Positions 27,601-36,900 of a DNA stretch of 64,000 bases are shown here, piece by piece (position 1 is the stretch's first letter; each line of letters starts with the position of its first letter). This DNA comes from Otis tarda (Eukaryota; Chordata; Aves; Otidiformes; Otididae), in the NCBI GenBank assembly GCA_026413225.1, contig CM048553.1:45858001-45922000 (forward strand), written 5' to 3'. A program made the position numbers and the translations under genes. The notes beneath the pieces were generated by a model. The model was given only the letters and a program-made list of their open reading frames with translations. It did not search any database and was not told the origin of the DNA.

Positions 27601-30600
27601 AAGTGAAAATAACATAAACATTAGACTGTAACTACATGGCAAATTTGTTGGAGAGTAAACAAGGACACATATATAACAAACTTACCGGAATATGTGGCAA
27701 AGTGATTGTTACATCATCTCCTTTACCAACTTGGAGGTCGCCCTCACAAGATGTATCAATCGATGCTGGCTTAAAATCATCTGAAGAGGAAAACAATTGT
27801 GATTAGATTTCTTAGAAGCATCACCCTGTCCTGCAAAGAGTCACTGCACATCTACTGTGATTATATGGAATGCTAAAATACACACTAAAGTTTACAGCAG
27901 GGGTGGAATAATGCACCAGTACAATGTGTATATGCTCAGTGCCCCAGTCATACGATAGTACCAGATTCTAAACTTCCTTTTTTAAAATGGAAATAAGTGT
28001 CTAGGCCTTCTGTTTGAGGACCAAACCCAGACTTCTCCAAACTCCAGGCTTTGAGCGACATTTAATTTGGCAGGCAAGTGCAAAGTGTACCCTGCACCTC
28101 AGAAGAGTATCAGCTTCAAGACCCAGGGCTCTGCACGGCTCCTGCCAGTTTCAAACCTGAGGACTCTCTCTGTGACAAACATTAACTTAGTGACACCAAC
28201 TCATTTAGTCTCACTGGTATTTCTGGCTATTTAACTGCCACCTTGCCTCCACAAGACCTCCTCAATGGTAGAGGAGACTTCAGGTCTCACCTATGAGGAA
28301 AAAAAAAGAGGTGCTGATCTTACTTCAGCAGGCTCCGTGCTAGTCCAAAGCCACTGTGGATAGAAAGCGTGACGAAGGTGAGACACTGTAATAGTTTTAA
28401 ACTGACCCTAGTTTTAAGTCTTTTTGCTGTGCTGTATAGACTGCTCTGTCCCCCAAACAAGGCACTTCTGTTTAGTGTATTTATTTGAAATAAGAACATT
28501 TTAAGTTAAAAGTGTTTTCCCCTCATTGTTCTGTCGTGCTGATGAGCCATAAAAACCAGAAAAAATATCAGAACCTGTAATAATTTTGACAGAGGATTCA
28601 GACAAAGTGAAATAAGATCAGAGAGATATCAGTTGTTTTGTTTTGTTTGTTTTTAAGATAAGCCTCCATTCAGTTCTAGCATCTCTGGATATGGAGAGGT
28701 ACAATCATATTAATGATCACGGGTTGTAATTACTGCATTAGTTAAGAAATTAGTATCTCAGAACAAAATTAAAATATAATGCCACTATGAAAAGCATAGT
28801 GGAATTACATTTGCAGAATAAACCCAAAACCCCAGCTTGTAATGAATTCTCATTAAGAAGAGTTAATGTCTAATTGAGTTTTACTTTGACAGCACAACAA
28901 GCAGAATCAGGCACACTTGTCTTAATCCTCATGCCTTAACTGCCAGACCAAATCATACCCTTCATTTTCATCTGAGTGATCTATTTCTAGCTATTGTTTC
29001 CCACCCACTTTATGTGCAAGCTTGCTAAATAAAACAAACCAGCTGCACCAGAGCTAGTCTCTTTGCCAAAAAGGGATCAAAGAGTTTCAACAGCGTAGCC
29101 GCTAAATTAAAAGGAATATTACCACCACATTTCTTTCTTAGGTAACAGCAAAATATAGTTACTTTGAATGCTCAACAAACTGTTTTCATTTGGTTAGCTT
29201 ACTAGCTGTACATACTTGGCTAGTCTTGCTGTAGATTGAGTGCACATATGTCCCTCCAAACGTACCCACAGTCCCTTTTTCCAAGAGTCAAATGTTCTAA
29301 AGATGTGTTTTCCAGGGATAATCCAGTTTTTCAGTACAGTATTTCGTAAACATTACGGAGAGGAATGAAGTATTTTAAGAAGGCCGAAACGAATTTAGCT
29401 GACAAAATCCTCTTATTGTAGTTCGTGCGAAGAGGATTACGAGAACAATGTAATGCTTGGATCCCAGATAAATCATTCCAGATCAACAGTTAGGAAAAAA
29501 ATTTATAACCAGGAAATGAAGAGATCTCACTTGAAAGTCACGGATGGAAAATACAGCACACAAAAAGCTATTTTGAAATAAAGCTGCATTCTTCCAGTTG
29601 CAGTCTAAAGAGCTTTGGCTTTGCAATCCCCTAAAAAATTGATTATTGAAGCACTTTCAATTTAAAAATCCAGTGTGTTTCTATCTGGATATAGCTTGGA
29701 TTTAATTCATACATTATCAGACAACCACCTCATTCATTTGATAGTTGGGCTATTTAAAAATTTTGATTTATAAATGGAGATTTGCTAGTATGTTAGTGCC
29801 GGATAAAACTGTTCAGTGTTATGTATGAACAGTTAAATGTACCAAACATATGGTATGGTATTTTTTAGCATGGTGGAATTATCTATAACCAAGAGGGGTG
29901 AAACACGCAAAATTTAAGTGTTAATCCACTAGACAGAGTTTACTATTGAGCAAAATAACTTTGACCATCTGCTTGAGTAACAACTCGATCTGGAAAGCTG
30001 TTCTTTCAAGTCACACTCGAGTGACTAATATTACCGAAATTACTTATTTGTAGTGTATGAATACGAGCCACGAGACTGGGCCTAGGATTATGCATCATAA
30101 AACAAAAAAACCCTACTGTTAACCATATCAATTCCTCACCTCAATACAAAGCTACTGAAATAAAAGTTTGGTATTACTTTCATTTACTGCTGGTGATTTA
30201 GTACTCATTTTAAATCCAGGACTTATTTAGGGGAAGAAAAAGCAATTTCTTGCCCATAGAGTTCCAAGTACAGAGATACAGTGAGGTCCTCTTCAAAACA
30301 ATCTTCTAATATGAAATTAAACGTACCCAATGCTAAAGAGAGCAGTTGGAATAATACCTGATATGTTTAAAAAAAACCCCATATTCTTCCAGTTATTCCA
30401 GAACTTCATCACTGCTCAAGATCCCACCTTAGGATTTATCTTACACTTATTAGGCAGTACTGTATGTGCCATTTCTGCTCACTTTCCTGGGAAGTGACTT
30501 ATTAGAGCTGGCTGGAGTCGGGACAGCCAGGGACGGGGCTGCTGGCTTACAGGTTGCCTGATCGCAAAAATTCCCGTTAAAAATCAAACTGCGGGTGCTT

Positions 30601-31481
30601 CAGCTGCCGACCAGTCGTGCTCCTCACCAGGCCCTCCTGCCAGGCCAGGGCCTGCAGCGACCCGTCCTGTAACTGCCATTAAAAGATATTAAAATAAAAC
30701 GGCAAGCCAACCCCTCACGGAGGGCATCGCTTTACGCTCCTAAACCATTCGCGCACGTTTCATGAAAAAGAACTTCATAAACCGTCCGTCCATCTGCCCT
30801 AGCCTGCCTCGCTCAAACCTCCTCCCTGCCAGCGCTCTCCGCCAAAATCCACCTTTCCCTTCTCCCCTCGGGCTGCCCGCACGGAGAGGTGGGACACCTC
30901 TGCGGGGAAGAACATTCGTGGGGGTGGCGAGGAGGGAAGGTGGGCGCTGGGGGAGTGGGAACCGAGGGGAAGCGGGAAACTGGGGAGACGGGCGCTGAGT
31001 GGGGCGGGAAACGGGGGAAGACGGGCGCCGAGGCGGGGACGAAGCCCCCGGGGCACCGGCGCGAAGGAGCAGCGGCGGCCAGGGCGACGGGAAGGCTTCG
31101 TCGTTATGGGCTGGAGGCCCCCGCAAGCCGGCGGGCAGGGGACGGGCCGTGAACGAGTAAGAAGCCGCGGCGGGACCCCGCTAGGAAACCTCGGTGAGGA
31201 TGGCGGGGCGGCGGGAAGGGGGTGCGAGGAAAGGGGGCCGGCCGGCAGGAGCGGTGGGTGCGGCAGAAGGAGAAGCGCCGCCGGGGCAGGGGGACGGGAC
31301 GCGGGGAGCGGGAGGAGGAAGGGGCGGCGGCGGGGCCCGGCGGGAGGGAGGTGGTGGGGGGGGAGGAGTGGCGCTCACAGCGGATGGTGTGGAAGGAGGC
31401 CTTGGGCCGCCGCTCGAAGCTCTCGCCCAGCTGCAGCGGGTGCTCGTCCTTGTCCAGCAGCGAGTTCGCCGAGCCGTTCAT
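12651..31481 (-). CDS. EAF1: ELL-associated factor 1, complete six-exon coding region
   Basis: EAF1 binds ELL-family elongation factors and strengthens their stimulation of RNA polymerase II in the super elongation complex in the nucleus. The coding sequence joins, in minus-strand order, 31481-31379, 27780-27686, 24491-24355, 21793-21630, 15027-14797 and 12697-12651: 777 nt, 258 residues. All junctions have GT/AG borders and preserve frame (phases 1, 0, 2, 1, 1). The N-terminal EAF domain (about residues 1-115) begins [10 protein letters not shown] and contains [16 protein letters not shown] and [13 protein letters not shown] linker with [15 protein letters not shown] follows (145-159). The C-terminal half is a serine/acidic transactivation region (179-206), and the protein ends SESGSDSDD. 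The human protein as I recall it has 268 residues; the difference is mostly a shorter proline tract in exon 4. The start codon lies in the CpG island shared with METTL6. Identification is very secure, exon borders nearly so. Confidence 0.97.
12698..14796 (-). other. EAF1 intron 5
   Basis: A phase-1 intron of 2.1 kb with a GTAAGT donor at 14,796 and a CCATAG acceptor at 12,698. No gene or clear transposon was recognised inside. The open frames near 12,850-13,190 on both strands overlap each other and look like chance. Confidence 0.9.
14797..15027 (-). CDS. EAF1: EAF1 coding exon 5
   Basis: 231 nt encoding residues 167 (last two bases of Glu) to 243 plus one base. It opens with [11 protein letters not shown], then a serine run broken by Asp/Glu ([20 protein letters not shown]), and ends with [18 protein letters not shown]. 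Serine- and acid-rich sequence is the hallmark of EAF transactivation domains. The acceptor is TTTCAG and the donor GTAAGT. Confidence 0.97.
15028..21629 (-). other. EAF1 intron 4 (largest)
   Basis: A phase-1 intron of 6.6 kb (donor GTAAAG at 21,629, acceptor TTTCAG). No nested gene was recognised. A possible MIR-like relic lies near 16,120-16,270. The stretch 17,330-18,060 is unusually purine-rich on the plus strand and may be an old unidentified repeat. Confidence 0.85.
16120..16270 (-). repeat. Possible ancient MIR/CORE-SINE-like relic
   Basis: The plus strand reads ATTATCATCTCTACCTGACA followed by AATGGAGAACTGATGCC. This resembles the reverse complement of the MIR segment around CTCAGTTTCC...ATCTGTAAAATGGGGATAAT. 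Divergence is high and the edges are approximate; a repeat library search would decide. Confidence 0.4.
21630..21793 (-). CDS. EAF1: EAF1 coding exon 4
   Basis: 164 nt encoding the end of Arg112, residues 113-166 and the first base of Glu167. It carries [14 protein letters not shown], a short proline-poor linker SARASQPPQ (127-135), then FRAPTKP and the conserved [19 protein letters not shown]. The human linker at this point, as I recall it, is about twice as long with a run of prolines. The acceptor is TTTCAG and the donor GTAAAG. Confidence 0.96.
21794..24354 (-). other. EAF1 intron 3
   Basis: A phase-2 intron of 2.6 kb. It contains an A-tract near 24,257-24,275 but no recognised gene or mobile element. 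Confidence 0.88.
24355..24491 (-). CDS. EAF1: EAF1 coding exon 3
   Basis: 137 nt encoding residues 67-111 plus two bases of Arg112. It contains [17 protein letters not shown] and [19 protein letters not shown], the conserved core of the ELL-binding EAF domain. The acceptor is ACCAG and the donor GTAAAG. Confidence 0.97.
24492..27685 (-). other. EAF1 intron 2
   Basis: A phase-0 intron of 3.2 kb, AT-rich, with an A/T tract near 24,940-24,966. Nothing recognisable as a gene or a mobile element. Confidence 0.88.
27686..27780 (-). CDS. EAF1: EAF1 coding exon 2
   Basis: 95 nt encoding the end of Tyr35 and residues 36-66 ([20 protein letters not shown], then [11 protein letters not shown]). Part of the EAF domain. 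The acceptor is CTTCAG and the donor GTAAGT. Confidence 0.97.
27781..31378 (-). other. EAF1 intron 1
   Basis: A phase-1 intron of 3.6 kb. Its first 850 bases (the high-coordinate end) belong to the CpG island; the rest is AT-rich. The donor is GTGAGC. The first 40 intronic bases are C-rich on the EAF1 strand, so the complementary strand is G-rich. No nested gene was seen. Confidence 0.9.
31275..31370 (+). promoter_or_regulatory. G-run cluster with quadruplex potential
   Basis: The plus strand carries many runs of three or more G, including GGGGCAGGGGGACGGGACG and GTGGTGGGGGGGGAGGAG, ending 8 nt from the EAF1 exon 1 donor. On the EAF1 template strand this could fold into a G-quadruplex just after the first exon. 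This is a prediction from base pattern only. Confidence 0.5.
31379..31481 (-). CDS. EAF1: EAF1 coding exon 1 (start codon)
   Basis: 103 nt from ATG at 31,481-31,479 to the first base of Tyr35. It encodes [20 protein letters not shown], then [14 protein letters not shown]. The start agrees with the human N-terminus as I recall it, and no upstream in-frame ATG was noted. The 5' UTR must be short, since METTL6 transcription probably starts within about 100 bp. Confidence 0.96.
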
Positions 31482-31539
31482 GGCCCCGCTCCTGTCCCGT
31501 CCCCTCCCCTCCCGGCCCGGCCGGTCCCTTCCTCTTCTC

Positions 31540-31638
31540 CGTGCGCTACCGCCCTGCGCCCTTCCGGGGGCTGAGTGTAGCCGGGAAACGGCTCCGGGGC
31601 CGGCGGCGGCGGCGGCGGGTACGGCGGGGCGATACCAG
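31540..31638 (+). other. METTL6: Presumed METTL6 non-coding exon 1
   Basis: METTL6 needs a 5' exon within the CpG island, because its first coding exon begins with a splice acceptor at 33,616-33,617. The best donor seen is CAG|GTGCGG after 31,638; GGG|GTACGG near 31,617 is an alternative. The start is arbitrary, placed just upstream of the ETS site. Neither end is demonstrated. Confidence 0.3.
31561..31567 (-). promoter_or_regulatory. ETS-family (GABP/ELK-like) site
   Basis: CTTCCGG on the plus strand is CCGGAAG on the minus strand, the ETS core. It lies about 80 bp upstream of the EAF1 start codon, between the two genes. GABP-type sites are typical of bidirectional CpG-island promoters. Confidence 0.5.
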
Positions 31639-33617
31639 GTGCGGCGGGCGTGCTGGGCCGAGCAAGGGCGGTTGTCCCCGCGGCGGGGCCGCGGGTCCCC
31701 GCAGGGGCGTCCCTCAGAGGAGAGGTGGGAGCCGCCGCTCCCCGCCCTCGGGAGGGCAGGGCCGCGCCGGGCAGGGCAGGAGGGGCCTTGCCTGCCGGGA
31801 TACGCGGTGCCAGCCCCGGCCCCTCTGAGGGAGCAGCTCTGACCGGGAAGCCGGTTACCCTGTGGGGGGACCGGGGCCTTGCGCAGAGGTATTACCTATT
31901 TGCGGGTTTAGGGCTGGACTAAACACCTTTTGAAGACTCTTTAGCCTAAACGTAGGCTGTTAAAACCGTGTTTATCCTCGTCTTAACTTCCCACCACAGT
32001 GTCTTCAGAGCACAGATGAGTCAGTGAAAGGACTAGCTTGGATTTTTTTCCAAACTTGTCCTATGAAGAAATATAAACGTTTTTGTAGCATGCCAGGCAC
32101 ATAGTAGAAATTTTGCTGATTAAGCTGTTTGTTGAGGGTATGCTCTTTTTGGGGAGACCTTCTTTCAAGGGCACCTCTTCTCTGTAACCCTTTCTGTTGT
32201 TTTTGAAGGAAAAAGAGTGTGTCATCTGTCTCCCGTGAAGCTGGACACAATTTTCATGGCTCTTTATTTCATTTGTACGTGTTTGTATTTTACATTAGTG
32301 TTTGTATCATGGAAGATAAAACATATAAGTGAGGTACTATTTTTTTTTTTCTTTAAGGAGAGTATTGTTGGGTTTTCCTTATTTCCATTTCAGTGAAATG
32401 ATGCTGATGCCCAGTGTTGGGCATTGGCGTACAGGTGTGGCACATTTTGGCTGCCTGGGCTTCCCTGAGAGTTACTGAGCCATGCAGGGTTTAATTCACC
32501 TTCTGGAATCTGGATGTTTGTAGTAATGCAGAGGTCAGAACTAGTTTAACATCAGGGAAAAGGTTCAGATCCTTTCCCAGCCTACAGCCTTGAGAGAGTT
32601 CGGGCTCTTCAGCCTGGAGAAGAGAGGCTCTGGGGAGACCTTAACAGGGTCTAAAGTCCCTAAGGGCGGGGCCTACAGGAAAGACAGGGAAAAACTCTTC
32701 AGTAGGGCCTGTTGTGATAGGATGAGGGGTAATGTTTTTAAAATAGAGGGAGGTAAATTCAGATTAGATATTAGGAAAAAATTTTTTACAATGAGGGTGG
32801 TAGAACACTGGCACAGGTTGCCCAGAGAGGTGGTGGATGCCCCATCCCTGGAAATATTCAAGGCCAGGTTGGACAGGGCTCTGAGCAACCTGATCTGGTT
32901 GGAGATGTCCCTGCTTCTTGCAGGGGGGTTGGACTGGATGACCTTTAAAGGTCCCTTCCAACCCTAACCATTCTATGATTCTACACAGAACTCTTTTAAT
33001 GGGTCCATTTTTATTAACTTTGGAAAGTAAAACCACTTGTGATTAGTTGTTAAAACCAGCACGGATCCTCAGGAGGCAGTGGAACGAGTCCTGACACAGG
33101 CTGGCTATGGGTATTTTGGCCACGGTACTGGTTTTGCTCTGTTGTTTGAGTGATGTAGTGTTATAAATGCTGATGTTTTCTCCAGTGTTTTCTTACAGAG
33201 GTGAAAGTAGGAAGGAGAAATTCTAACATGAATACAGTTTGTTTCATCAACTTTAACAGAACTTTTAAATGTCACCTGTTTTTCAGCTGTAATTTTTTTG
33301 AGGTGTTCTAACTGAGATTAACAAGAAACAAAGCTCCTGCTTTCCTGTTGAAGTCAGTTTTAGTGAAAATAAGCTGTATCATCTTTTTGTTGTTAGGTAG
33401 CTTTCTAGGATGCAGAGGGAAATCCAGCAGACTCTGTTAAGTGTCTTCTTTAACTTTGACATCAGTGTGATCTGACATGCAGTTGTTAGTTTGGAGGGAG
33501 GATTTCTGAAGTTAAGAGGAATCTGGTGGCATTGCAGTCCATCAGATAGGACAGATCACCATAAAATTGTAATAAGTGCACACTGTAACTCTTTCTCATG
33601 TTTTCTTCTGCTTCTAG
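31639..33617 (+). other. METTL6 intron 1
   Basis: The intron separates the presumed non-coding first exon from the first coding exon (acceptor TTCTTCTGCTTCTAG ending at 33,617). It starts in the CpG island and contains a CR1 copy at 32,590-32,985 in the same orientation as the gene. Confidence 0.6.
32590..32985 (+). mobile_element. CR1 LINE 3' fragment in METTL6 intron 1
   Basis: A 396-bp severely 5'-truncated CR1 whose last coding part is still open: [41 protein letters not shown] and LPREVVDAPSLEIFKARLD. It ends with the CR1 3' UTR (GTTGGACTGGATGACCTTT, CCAACCCTAACCATTCTATG) and terminal ATTCTATG-type repeats. It lacks endonuclease and reverse-transcriptase catalytic regions. Confidence 0.93.
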
Positions 33618-33646
33618 ATCCTCGGTTGTTTTAGCTAAGTTAAGTA

Positions 33647-33673
33647 ATGGAAACATACACCAAAGACCCTTAG
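33647..33673 (+). other. Short upstream ORF in METTL6 5' leader
   Basis: An ATG followed by seven sense codons and TAG, in the same exon and 36 nt before the METTL6 start. Such uORFs usually dampen translation of the main frame, with some reinitiation. It applies if exon 2 starts at 33,618 as inferred. Confidence 0.5.
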
Positions 33674-33709
33674 GTCCTTCTCATTCATACTTGTGTGAGA
33701 GAATCTAGG

Positions 33710-33988
33710 ATGTTCCAGGAAAACACATCAGCCAATTGCTTAAATATAACAACATCTCTTGAAGATGGTGCTTTCCAAAAAAAAGGCCATAGTGCAAGAA
33801 TCCTTAGCCCAGAAGAAGCTGAGAAACTGGCAAAAGATCAAGTTTTGGTGTCTGAGTTCAAACAACTAAAACTGGAGAAAGAAGCGCAGAAGAACTGGGA
33901 TCTGTTTTACAAAAGAAACAGCACCAACTTCTTCAAAGACAGACATTGGACAACCAGAGAGTTTCAAGAGTTAAAAGCATGTCGGGAG
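33710..33988 (+). CDS. METTL6: METTL6 coding exon 2 (first coding exon)
   Basis: 279 nt, residues 1-93. The exon probably begins at 33,618 after TTCTAG. The start ATG gives an N-terminus [20 protein letters not shown] before the conserved [12 protein letters not shown]. The exon ends [13 protein letters not shown] before the GTGAGA donor. A GTG at 33,695 lies in frame but is not a likely start. Confidence 0.95.
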
Positions 33989-36900
33989 GTGAGATCTATA
34001 CACTTTCTCTGTAAAAGATGGGATTGATTGTTTCCAAAAGCTTTAGTAACACTTATAAGAGCTGTCACATGTTAAGATTGCAGAGCCCTGTGTAGTTTCT
34101 CTTAATATCAAAGATGCCTCCTCAGAATCAGATGCGCCAGTTTGGTTTTAATGCGTCAGAATCAGATGCATCAGTTTGATTTCAATGCGTCAGTTTATAA
34201 TTGACCCATACTGGAACTAAGTATGAAATCTGGAATACTTGTCTTGTATCCTAAATAGACAAGTTGTCTCTCTGTGATGTGATGTTTTCAGATGCAAGTT
34301 GATGCAGAACACTACTTTAAAGGAAAGAATCCAGAATTACAGGCTAATTGCAGAACATCATTAAGGGGAATAGCCAGATGCATCTGTTGTTCATTACAGC
34401 TGAATGAAAGACACGACAGAAATGGTACAACAATCTGTTGATTACTTAAGGGGTAGATGAATAAAGAAATATTAATACATTTCTTAAAAATTTGTAATTT
34501 TGCAGCAATCAAGCTTTCTGTTTTGTAGTGTCATATTATCCAATAGATGCCTACTTTGGTTTTTGAGTCAATGGTAATTAAAATTGATTGTAGCTTTTTA
34601 AATGCTGATTGAACAGTGTCTCTGCTCATATCATGAGGAAAACAAAAATGATGTGTTTTATCTTGGATTTCTTCCTCCCCAGTTTGCAGATCAGAAACTG
34701 ACCATTCTGGAAGCAGGCTGTGGGGTTGGAAACTGCTTGTTTCCACTCTTAGAAGAAGACCTGAATATTTTTGCATATGCCTGTGATTTCTCTCCTAGAG
34801 CTGTTGAATATGTCAAGGTTGGTGTGATATTTGGAACTTCTTTTAGAGTGTCTTTAGAAGCTTCTGATTACAAATGACTGGAACGACAGACTTCTCTTGC
34901 CTTCCTTTTTGTAAGAAGGGTAGAATAGCTTTTGGCTAAAAATGGAGGCTGATCCATTTCAGTGGAGCTCCTATTCAAGAACCCAAATCACTGCTCAAGA
35001 CCTAGTTTGTCAGTGTCGAATTGTAGTATTATGGTAATATATGTATATTACTTGAACAATCAGTGAAGACTGTGTTTTTTGGGAACACTACTCTGTCTCT
35101 GCTGACTGTGCAGTACAAGCAAAATTTGTTTGGGATGGAAGCTTGCCCTTGATATTTGTGGGGCAGAGGAGGGAGTCCCATGGAGAATCTTGAAAACAGG
35201 GCTATGAAAAGTTATTGTTAAGGAAATTTGTAGCCTGATTAGAAATAGGTCTGTTTATACTTATTTGTAGGTAGGTGGTACTGTAGTCCAAAGTTAAGTC
35301 TTCCAGCAAGGCTGTTGGGGGCTTTAGGCTTTAAAAGTTTCCTGGTTTATTACGTTTGTAATCACAAGTAAATTTCTGTGTTTCTGTTATTTGAAAGCAT
35401 TTTCTTGTGGGATGTTTGTGACTGAGACCTGCAAGACACATACTGCATGTCTCATGGGAAAGATGGGAAGAAATACGTGTGGCAAACAGGAGAGGACAGC
35501 AGCTCCCTGGGATGCCACAGCTGTGCTGCAAGATGAGGTTGGGCTGGGTTTTGGATGACTTAATGATGTCTGCCTCCACAGCTCTTGCTGTGGACTTCTT
35601 TCCTGCTAACAGCAGGTTTCCTTTTATCCAGCAAAACTGCGGGCTCGAACAGCCCAGCTGCAGGTTATGGGACATGAACCCAAACTGTTTACAGTCCTCT
35701 AGTAGCTCAAGGGCTGTACTTTGATCGCCTTGTAATACATGATTTCTTTCAGTCATATTTCTGTGTTTTTAAAGAGTAGAAGCAGTGGTAAAACAGAAGT
35801 GGTATGTTTTCTGAACTGTCTTAATGCACATTCTTTCTCAAATTCCTAAGAACAGACTATCTAGTAGTTGTAGTTTCACTATTATAGTGTACAGCAAAGA
35901 ATTTCTGATTACATCAGTCACCTCTTGGAAGTTAATGTTCTTTTGCCACCATGTTCTGTGTTGCTCTACTGATGAATTTCACAAGTTTTTTTACTTCTTT
36001 TTGCAATAACAAATGCTGCTAATTTTCAGTGAAAGCACGCTCTTTTCATTTCCCTAGAAAAATGCCTTATACAGTACAGAAAGATGTAAAGTGTTCCAGT
36101 GTGATCTTACCAAAGATGATCTTCTGGAAAATATACCAGCAGATTCTGTGGATGTTGTTACACTTATATTTGTGCTTTCTGCCATTCATCCTGACAAAAT
36201 GCATCTTGTCTTGCAGAACATTTACAAGGTAAAACCAGCTGATTTTAGAGCCTTTAAAGCACTTTCCTTCTTTTTAACTTTAAAGTACTTTTTTTTTTTT
36301 TTTTTCCTGAGAAAATAACCCTCCTGTAGTATCTTTACTATTATATTCCATGGATTTATTTAGTTAGTTCACCTTCTATACAGGACTAAAATATGTTTTA
36401 CAATGTTTTCTTTCTTTCTTGGTATTGTGAGGTGGTTTGGATTCTGGCCTAAAGCACGCCATCAGCATAACCCGTGAGTTGGGCGCCTAGGTTGTGTGCT
36501 ACAAATAACGTTTATGGATTGCAGAAATGTCTGTGTCAGTAAGATGTGAATGACAGTGAACCAAATTTGACTCCCAGAAGATACAGTGACTTGCAGTTAG
36601 GATGTTATTGTTGTTATTAAACACACTTGATCTGTGGTGATTTACAAGTTAGGTATTCAGAGATCAGCATTAATCTAGAGAGATTCATCTCCCTGGACTC
36701 CCTTTGTTAGTTGATAGACTGGAACAGGCCCATCCAAAGGGTGGTTTAAATCATCCGAATTGTGACTGTTCTGAATTTCCCTGAGATGTCATTGATTGCA
36801 GAGGGAAACAGTCAACATATTTTTTGTTTATACATATGTTTGTATTTGGGGTTTTATGTTACCAGATACCCTGTTTGTTTTATTATCAGTAGTTTGAAAA

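Larger units (their letters stand above)
30520..31870. promoter_or_regulatory. CpG island with bidirectional EAF1/METTL6 promoter
   Basis: GC content and CpG frequency rise sharply compared with the surrounding AT-rich introns. The island covers the EAF1 start codon (minus strand) and the presumed METTL6 first exon (plus strand), with no TATA box evident. It contains an ETS-type CTTCCGG at 31,561, GC boxes (for example CCCCGCCC near 31,735) and G-runs. Divergent housekeeping pairs usually share such islands. The edges are visual estimates. Confidence 0.88.

Noticed and set aside
31106-31842. Long overlapping open frames (up to 240 codons) on the plus strand across the CpG island, with minus-strand counterparts
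   Set aside because: Stop codons are rare in GC-rich sequence, so several frames are open at once. The products are low-complexity Gly/Arg/Pro/Ala, and the region is explained by EAF1 exon 1 and the promoter.
33695-33709. In-frame upstream GTG as METTL6 start
   Set aside because: Non-ATG initiation is not needed: the ATG at 33,710 has A at -3 and is the first in-frame ATG.
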